Source: Capra hircus (taxonomy: Eukaryota; Chordata; Mammalia; Artiodactyla; Bovidae). Taken from it: a DNA stretch of 64,000 nt. The notes below the pieces were generated by a model. It did not search any database. It worked only from the letters and a program-made list of their open reading frames with translations, and had not been told where the DNA came from. The stretch spans positions 43,382,036-43,446,035 of the forward strand of contig NC_030820.1 of assembly GCF_001704415.2 (NCBI RefSeq). The letters are read 5' to 3'. This document shows positions 56,684-64,000 of the stretch, piece by piece (the stretch's first letter is position 1; each line of letters starts with the position of its first letter). The translations under genes were made by a program, and so were the position numbers.

Positions 56684-56908
56684 ATATGTCCCTTAACATA
56701 TACACATCACTATATATAAAATAAATAACCAACAATTACCTGCTGTATAGCACAGGGAACTGCTCTCCTCGATATTTTGTAATAACCTATCATGGAAAGT
56801 AATCTGAAAAAGAATATATATATATATATATCTGAATCACTTTGCTGTACACTTGAAACTACCACAAGATTGTAAATCAGCTAAACTTGAATCAAAATTT
56901 TAAAAACA
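56684..56908 (+). mobile_element. L1 3' end
   Basis: 'ctgctgtatagcacagggaa', 'taataacctatcatggaaag', an internal (TA)9 tract (56814-56831), then 'ttgctgtacacttgaaacta' and an A-rich end. Closely related to the piece at 7345-7425. Confidence 0.88.
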
Positions 56909-57032
56909 ATATGCCTCTTGCCTCCACCTCCTCCAGCATCTTTGTCAAGATTCTGGGGATTTAGAACAATGGGAAACTAATTGCAATTGTCGAGAACATA
57001 TAAAATATGTCTTTTGATATGAAGTGGAATTA

Positions 57033-57167
57033 TATTTTTTTATTTGTTTTTGGCTGTGTCTTAGTTGCCCCACACCCTGTGGGATTTTAGCTCCCAAACC
57101 AGAGATCAAACCTGTGTTCCCTGCATTTAAGGCAGAGTCTTAACCACTGGACCACCAGGGAAGTCCC
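57033..57167 (-). mobile_element. CHR-2 SINE
   Basis: Reverse copy with T-rich left edge, 'ttggctgtgtcttagttgcc', 'accctgtgggattttagctc' and 'gtcttaaccactggaccacc' plus 'agggaagtccc'. 'ggaatt' occurs on both sides. Confidence 0.9.
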
Positions 57168-59114
57168 AGGAATTGCATTTTTATGAAGAAGGGGAACATT
57201 GTGACTTTAAAATTTTATTGTTGTAATGACTATCTAAGTACATTTTTAACTTAGTGGACATAAATCCCAAATTATCAGTTCTCAAGAGAAGATAAAAATA
57301 TATGTATATGTATGTGTGTTTAATTTCCTTAATAATAAATAAAAGTGGTACAAAGAATTTTAAGCCAGATGGAAATAAAGGGTGATTTTGCAGCTGGGGA
57401 GCTTATGACCTTAATATGTCACTGTTAATTAACCAAAAAAAGTCTTATAAGTTTTAGTTAAGTGGTTTCTGCTTATTCTTTTCAAATTTTATCATGGAGC
57501 TAACAGTGTCATTAATCATGTAATTTTAAGTGAGCATAAACTCAGAAATTTTGAGAATGAAAAATGAAGAGAAAAATACCCCCAAATCCAATGGCAACAA
57601 TGACTTCTACCAAAAAAATGTACTAGAAAGGAAGCCTTTACACATGCATATTGAAATTGACAATATGAGGCAATTTAGGGAGCTAAATTAAATCAACTTC
57701 ATCAGTCTGCGAGAGTGAACCAACCGCTTTCTTTGACAAATCCAGCTATTATTAAACCAGGCAGTGTACTCAGCCAGTTACCAGCTCAACTCTCAGAATG
57801 CTGATGACATGAAGATAGAGAGAAAATGTATTCTGTGAGCATCAGAAATTCAAATTTAAATTCTTATGTATAATCAGGTAGCAACTCAAATATTCTAGTT
57901 ACTTGATTATCAGAGGTGAAGGCAGTTCAAATGCCTTTTGGTATGTTTTATCAATTCACATAAATCTAGTACCTGCTTCCATCAATAAAAAAGGTGAAAT
58001 CTCTAACCTAAACTATTGTCTTATCCTTCCTGTTACTGTCACTAAAGGCATCAATTCAATAATGGGGAAAAACAGTAGGCTTGGACTTTGGTTAAATGTA
58101 AATTTTGGGGATTATTTGACTTATTCATTGTATTTGTTTCATTTAAAGGGGAAAGAGTTGAAGACGGTAAATCTTAATTTCATGAGCTAATGCCAAATTA
58201 CATTATCCTAACAATGGTAATAGAGGCAACTGATTACAAAGATGTCTTTTTGGCTGTGACTAAAAGGAACATTTCAATTCTAATTGTAGACAAATTAAAT
58301 ATACCAGGGATTTGGCATGTGACATTTCAGCCTGAAGAAGAAACAAAGTATGTATAATTTTCTCTTGGCAGACTAATTCTGAAGAGGAGTGTGTGTGCGT
58401 GTGTGTGTGTATGTGTGTGTGTGTCTGTTAAATAGGAGCTAAATGCCTTTAGAACATGAGATAAACATATAGCACAAAACTTTCCACTAGAAAAAATAAA
58501 AAAAAAGTGAACTTCAAAGGAAAGCCACATATTTAACCTTAGATTTTCTATTAGCCACATGAATGAAAGAGAAAAAGATAAATGGGTGATACAAATTTTA
58601 ATGATAACATTTATTTAACCCAATATATCCAAAATAGAACATTTCAACAAACAACCAAAAAACCTTATGAGAAAATCCAGTGTGTGTTTTATACTTATTA
58701 TTCAGTTTGGTCCAGCCCGTGTTTTTAGAGTTCATCAGGTAGTGGATGCCTGATTAGACGGCGCAGGGACACAGGTGAGCAAATCTAGGTTTAGTTGTGG
58801 CCTTGAAACCGTCTCATCCTAAACTCATCCCTGAACAAATCTCCCAAATATTATCCCTTCTTTATTCCACCTGTCAAAAGCAGGATTACATTTCCAACTA
58901 TATAAAGCTGATTATGACCTAGAGCAATAGTAACAATAAACCTTTGCAAGGTTTTCAAACCTGACCTATGATTATAATAGTTCTCCTAAGACCTGAGGAT
59001 CATTACTCATTACCAAATGTCTTTAATATTGTGATTAAAGTTTGTTTTATAAGGCTGTGGGATATAAATGTTTTTTTAAGGCTGTGGGGTATAACTTTGT
59101 CAGGAATAAACCCA
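57168..59114. other. non-genic DNA
   Basis: About 1.9 kb, AT-rich. Contains an imperfect GT tract (58389-58424) and, at 59051-59094, two near copies of 'aaggctgtgggatataa'. A 95-codon frame (57903-58190) has no domain. Confidence 0.4.
58389..58424. repeat. imperfect (GT)n microsatellite
   Basis: Mostly GT dinucleotides with a CG and an AT interruption. Not joined to a SINE. Confidence 0.92.
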
Positions 59115-59126
59115 ATTAGCTTTTAG

Positions 59127-59228
59127 TTTTTGTTTTCTCTGTGACTATGCCATGTAGCATGTGGGATCTTAGGATCAAGCTAGTGATCCCTGGAGTCTCA
59201 ACCACTGGACCGCAAGGGAGACCCATCG
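59127..59228 (-). mobile_element. CHR-2 SINE with perfect target duplication
   Basis: Reverse, shortened copy: 'ctgtgactatgccatgtagc', 'atgtgggatcttaggatcaa', 'gtctcaaccactggaccgca'. Identical 12-bp target copies 'attagcttttag' at 59115-59126 and 59229-59240. Confidence 0.93.
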
Positions 59229-59240
59229 ATTAGCTTTTAG

Positions 59241-59754
59241 AAAAATGTCACGTATTTGTTGTTTACCTCCAATTCATTTCTGCATTGTTCTTTGCTGACA
59301 GAACATTGCTTGAAAATCTGTCTGCTGTGGAAGTGACTTTATCCCCTTCTTAGGGGTAAATCCTGTGATCCCCTGTGAGGTTGGGGTCCCCAGTGAAGAG
59401 GCTGAGAGGGGGAGCCCTGTCTCTGCAGGATTTATTGGGAAGGTCACTCTTGGTGAACCTCTCTCAGGCACTGATAAAGCAGGTGTGAGTCCCACAGGTG
59501 TAATTTGCTGAATGAGAGAGACAGATAGACAGACAGAAACACACACACACAGAAGACAGAAGGTAAACAAACTAGGGTACATAGTACTGATAGCATGTTC
59601 CGCAGCCCTGAAAATATCTAATTACAATGTGTTTTCAAAAGTGCCAGGTCTGTAAGAGACTAAAAAGGGATGAACAGTCAGGTGCTGGTGTAGCAAAGGC
59701 TTTTATTGTCATTTCCTTTGTTCTTATTAAAGTTGAACAATAGTCTTTAGCAGC
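59241..59754. other. non-genic DNA
   Basis: The GC-richer part 59.34-59.50 kb has no recognised repeat; a short ACAG/CA-rich tract follows at about 59518-59553. Confidence 0.4.
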
Positions 59755-59925
59755 ATACCTGTAAGGCTGAGAATTTTAATCCCCTTTTAAGATGAGAAGA
59801 ATGAATGAGAGGGAAATAGTTCAATCCTTCAACAGATTAGTAGAGTAGATTAGAGAGCAGGTAAGTGAAATGGCTAGAATTACCTTGTAAGTCAGCGGCA
59901 GGACTTGAACTGTAGAGCCTGAGGG
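59755..59925 (+). repeat. MIR SINE relic
   Basis: 'aattttaatccccttttaag', 'atgagaagaatgaatgagag', and later 'cttgtaagtcagcggcagga' with 'cttgaactgtagagcctgag' match the second half of MIR. Confidence 0.55.
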
Positions 59926-62565
59926 TATTTTTATCACTTGGGTACCAACCTCTGGGCTGGGAGCATCTACATTAATTGACAGAGACTCTAGCACCGGGAT
60001 CAGAACAGGCCTTGGGAATCAAACACATCATATTTGTTTCCCCGCTATTCCAAAAAGTTTAACTTTTATGTTTCAGGAAGGGATAAATGGGGAAATAAGG
60101 TAAAATGTTGTAAATCTTTGTTTTTGTTTGTTTTGTTTTGTGTGTTTTTTAAAGGTAAATATGTGCTTTGTTTTGTTGCCATGATGCTGGTCTTGGGTTT
60201 AACTCCTACTTGTTTCAGCAAAGATGGATTCTCCTCGCCAGGTTTATTACTTAAATAGTTATTCACTTGAGTAGCTGTGTTTCTGAAGCAATTTTGGTCA
60301 TGTCACTGGACACGGTTCAAGTCAGACAGGCTGATGGGGGCCTTTCCATGTTCCTTACTTGGGTAATTGCTATTTCTACAAATGTCAAAAAGCACCATGT
60401 TTTCACAGAGCTGTGAACACTGTTGTCAATTCAAGGGCGGAGAATGCGCAAACTATTTCAACGCTTTATGGGTATTGATTTAGGAATAAACAAAAGGAAT
60501 CCATAGTTAATACTCAGGCCTCTTGCTTATAAATCCAGTGGCTATAAGCTGTAGCCATCCATTAATCAGAAGGATCTAGGAAATGGCTAGGAGAGCATTG
60601 CCACCCTTCTTCCAGAGAAGAGTCATGATTTCTTTTAATCGTTCATTATCAAGCCTGCCAAATCATATTCAAACAAGAAAATATCCTAAACAGAAGCCAT
60701 ATTTCTAGTGGGCTCCTGTGTTATCATTTTTTGCTCATAATGTGCTACTGTAATAAAGAAAGATTGAATGGCAGTTATGTCCACAAGAGAATTATAATAC
60801 AGGCTAGAAGCTGAGACTCAGTGGCTGTTGGTGGAGACGTGTATTTCTTTCTGTGGTTTAAGGCTCCAACCAGCCACCATTCAACCAGCAAAGACTTAAA
60901 GCAAAATACTGCTATGTCCTCACAAGGAATAGATTTCATTTCCCCTACTACTCAGGGGAAGATGAGAAACCCATCTTCCAGGCTAGAAGGGGAGGTGACC
61001 ATTTCTGTGCACAGGCGTGGAGGGAGCTGGCTTGGAAGTTTTCACTCCTGGAAGGCAGTGCCGGGCAGGCTCCATCATGGGCCACACTGGTACCTGCTTC
61101 CTGAAGGTAGGCACTGTGGCCTCTGCGATCTCCGAGGACCACTGATGACACCTGGAGCAAGGGGATGCTGCCCAGGTCAGGGCCAAGCCTGCCCAAGGCC
61201 TCATATCACAGAGGGAAACACGTCATGGCTCAAAACAGAACACTTCCAATTACAGTAAGCAGACCTTATGGTCTGGAGGTGACCTCTGCCCAGACCTCCC
61301 CGTATAGGGGGAGCAAAGCCAGGCTCCACCTTCCCTGAGCCTGCAGGTTCCTCCTGTGAGGCTCATAACTTGGGATGTGCATCCTGAGGAGGTAGAAAAG
61401 CCCTGGAGAGCTGAATCCATTACCTCAGACTCTGATGGGTGTGTGTGCTTTGTGCCTCTCCTGGTTTTGACAACTGAAGTACAAACAAAATGATACAGAA
61501 CCTGGATCATTATTTTCATCAATCATAAAACCTATACTGGATTCCATCACCTGGTCTGGTTCAGACTTTGCATTAAAAATGAAGTAGGAGGAAATGAACT
61601 CTGCAGGAGAATCCACAAACCCCACTGTGTCTCTGGCTGTGGGAGGGAATGATTGAAAAAACAAAAAAGGTAGACAAAACTTCCTACTTTCTTCTATTGC
61701 TTGAAAGTCTTTGCTGTCTTGCCCTATTGTTTCAAGCAGAATGTACAGTCGGAATTTCATGATTTCCTGTAAAAGTAAATTTTACAGATTTTTTGTGACA
61801 TCTTGATCATGTCCATGACCCATTTTTCTACTGGTTTAATCTTCTCCTTCTTTATTAATTTTAAATAAGAGCATTAGCTCTTCACCTAAAAATTATATTG
61901 CATTTATGACAATTTTTATTTCTCTTATGACTTTGTGATATTTTAAAGTTAAAATGTTTCTATAATTTAAGTTATATATTTTGTCTATGGCATGTGTATT
62001 TAAGTCAAGCTGAGAAAGTGCTTCACTCCATCTTTTTATTTAGAGATAAATGATACTACATTTTCTTCTAAAACCTTTGTGGTTTTCTTTTTTAAAACTG
62101 TGCTACTTAATTTTCCTGAAATCTATTTTCATATAAAAAATGAATTAGAAATCCAATTATGTGTTTTTTTAAAGAAAAGGTGAGACTGTTTCTCAACCAC
62201 ATTTATTGAATATGGGATTCAATATAGGATAAATATGCACCTAAATAAATCCAATTGCTTGCACTAAACACAACAAAAACATACTGTCAAGTGAAACCAT
62301 GGAATGGGGAAGGAGGAAAAATAATATAATTACGGGAACTTAAAGTTTTGCACTCAGAGAATATTATCATTACTATTATATATTATCAATTAGTATTGAA
62401 TGTTAATTTTTTAATGGGGAGCTGATAAATAGGAGGATGAAGAGGTCATGGACTTTTTTTTGAAGAGGTCAAAACAGGAAGTGAGAAGTCAGCCTTAAAC
62501 CTCTAACAATAATTTGGGGTTAAAAGCTGTATGTAAAAACTCCATCAAATCTATTGAATAAAAAT
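59926..62565. other. non-genic DNA with a GC-rich block
   Basis: 60960-61440 is clearly GC-richer than the window, with overlapping frames on both strands (145 codons forward at 60821-61258; 82, 73 and 90 codons reverse). None has a recognisable domain. The remainder is AT-rich and unrecognised. Confidence 0.4.
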
Positions 62566-62577
62566 ATACATGATCCT

Positions 62578-62800
62578 AGGGCTTCCCAGGTGACGCTAAT
62601 GGTAAAGAACCCACCTGCTAAGGCAGGGCATGTAAGAGCATGGGTTAGATCCCTGGGTCAGGAAGATCTTCTGGAAAAGGGAATGGCAACCCACTCCACT
62701 ATTCCTTCAGGTACAATCCCATGGACAGAGGAGCCTGATGGCCTAGAGTCCATAGAGTCACAAAGAGTCAGACACGACTGAAGCAACTCAGCACACATGT
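62578..62800 (+). mobile_element. Bov-tA SINE
   Basis: Forward copy from 'agggcttcccaggtgacgct' to 'gactgaagcaactcagcaca'. Target copies 'atacatgatcct' (62566-62577) and 'atacaggatcct' (62801-62812) match at 11 of 12. Confidence 0.96.
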
Positions 62801-63110
62801 ATACAGGATCCTGATAGTTTCAGGGTAGAAAAGAATGAAAATAATTTATTTCAAAAGAGTGAAAATAGAAAACTCAAATGGTTTTTAAAAGTTAAAACAA
62901 CAGATAAGAAGATACATTGTATATCAGAGGAAAGTTCATTATCTATTGGAAATATGCTAAGTTTTTAGTGCAATGCCTGACTTGGATAAGTGTGCAAGAG
63001 GTAACTGACATTGTCATGGTTGCTGTTGTTACTGTTCAAAGTGTACACTTTATAGCTTTATTTTTTAAATAAAATATTCAAATTTGATTTATTAAATTAT
63101 CACTTGACAA

Positions 63111-64000
63111 ACACTTTAATTGTACTATTTTGCTGTAATGAATAAAGCTGTTTTGAATATTCATGTACAAATTTTCTCGTAGACATGTTTTCAGTTCTGT
63201 TGGGTATGTACCTATGGGTGGAACTACTGGGCCATATGGTGACTCCATGTTTAACTGTCTGAAGAACTGAAAAGCTGTCTTTCCAAAATGACAGGACATC
63301 AGCAATGTATGAAGTTTCAATTTCTTCATGTCCCTGCTAACATTTGTTACTATCTTTTTAACTTATTATCTACTGATTGTGAAGCTTCCCTGGTGGCTCA
63401 GTGATAAAGAATATGCCTGACAACGCAGGAAATGCGGGTTCAATACCCGGGTTGGGAAGATCCTCTGGAGAAGGTCATGGCAGCCCACTCCAGTATTCTT
63501 GCTGGAAAATCCCATGGTCAGAGGAGCCTTGTAGGTTACAGACCACAGGGTTGCAAAGAGTCAGACATGACTGAGCAACAAAGCACAGTGAGTGTGAAGT
63601 AGTAGTTCACTGTGGTCTTGGTTTTCATTTCTCCAACAAATAATAATACTAAGTATGTTTTTTTCAGATGTTTATTGGTCATTTATATATTGACTTTTAA
63701 AAATGTTTTTTCAAATCCTTTGTCCATTTAAAAAATTGGGTTATTTGTCTTTTTTACCGATAAATTATAATAGTTGCAAATTCTAAGATTTATTAGTATT
63801 TCATCCCATTCTGTGAGTTGTCTTTTTGCTTTCTTGACAGTATTTTTGATGCACAAGCATTGTTAATTATTATGAAATCTAATTAATCTATTTTCCTTTT
63901 GTTGCTTGTACTGTTGGTGTTGTATCTAAGAAACCCTTGATTAATTCAAAGTCACAAAAATTTACATCTGTGCTTCCTGTTAAGAATTTTATAGTTTCAG
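63111..64000 (-). repeat. L1 LINE (antisense), continuing past the window end
   Basis: 'gtaatgaataaagctgtttt', 'ctgttgggtatgtacctatg', 'ggaactactgggccatatgg', 'ttcaaatcctttgtccattt', 'ctgtgagttgtctttttgct' are in the order of antisense L1. A Bov-tA splits it at 63385-63589. Confidence 0.9.
63385..63589 (+). mobile_element. Bov-tA SINE inside L1
   Basis: Forward copy from 'cttccctggtggctcagtga' to 'catgactgagcaacaaagca'. Target copies 'gattgtgaag' (63375-63384) and 'gagtgtgaag' (63590-63599) differ at one base. Confidence 0.95.

Noticed and set aside
56655..56690. Short repeats suggestive of an array
   Set aside because: A 7-bp tandem repeat with no spacers, not a CRISPR-like structure.
60821..61258. 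145-codon forward open frame
   Set aside because: Lies in a GC-rich, stop-poor block with open frames on the opposite strand as well; no recognisable protein.

Overview
The window is mammalian nuclear DNA from a ruminant, most likely a bovid. The diagnostic evidence is the repeat content: many tRNA-Glu-headed Bov-tA SINEs, dimeric BOV-A2 SINEs, BovB (RTE-type) LINE fragments, and the older cetartiodactyl SINEs CHR-1 and CHR-2. Cattle, sheep and goat cannot be told apart by eye. The sequence is AT-rich, with no bacterial or viral gene organisation, no CRISPR array, no rRNA, and no real tRNA gene (only tRNA-derived SINE heads).

No protein-coding gene can be supported. Most of the longer open frames lie wholly or partly in SINEs or LINEs. 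The best non-repeat frame (168 codons near 36 kb) is about what chance allows in six frames of 64 kb. The window is therefore intergenic DNA or a long intron; the gene it may belong to cannot be read from it.

Layout. 0-5.4 kb: old L1 and L2 relics, one Bov-tA, a mariner-type and a hAT-type DNA element, a MIR and a CHR-2. 6.6-10.9 kb: a nested stack (L1 3' UTR holding a CHR-1 holding a BOV-A2), a second BOV-A2, an ERVL-type LTR with a tRNA-Leu primer-binding site, an L2, a BovB piece and a head-to-head Bov-tA pair. 12-16 kb: Bov-tA copies, MaLR-like internal sequence and an antisense L1. 16-20 kb: mostly unique. 19.7-21.4 kb: old L1 interrupted by Bov-tA and BovB pieces. 22.3-22.8 kb: a unique block with AP-1, E-box and CCAAT motifs. 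24-27 kb: three Bov-tA copies, an AT-rich tract and a CTCF-like motif. 27.2-29.7 kb: no confident repeat. 29.7-31.3 kb: an L1 3' end broken by a BOV-A2 and a solo LTR. 32.6-34.5 kb: a small L1 with a 17-bp target duplication and several Bov-tA. 36-42 kb: antisense L1 blocks carrying BovB, Bov-tA and CHR-2 insertions. 47.4-48.6 kb: the longest BovB copy, a broken reverse-transcriptase relic. 48.9-51.5 kb: unique DNA with an unusual overlapping double palindrome at 50763-50804. 52-57 kb: a Bov-tA with a (GT)19 tail and three L1 3' ends. 57-62.5 kb: mostly unique with CHR-2 and MIR. 62.5-64 kb: two Bov-tA and an antisense L1 running off the end.

I found no new enzymatic or defence system. The best candidates for function are short cis-elements in unique DNA: the double palindrome (a T-box-like palindrome touching an E-box palindrome), the CTCF-like site at 25.1 kb and the AP-1/CCAAT block at 22.5 kb. 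The rest of the interest is in transposon history, which several clean target-site duplications allow one to order. Repeat names come from memory of family consensus sequences, not from a database search, and boundaries are good to a few bases where a target duplication is given and to tens of bases otherwise.
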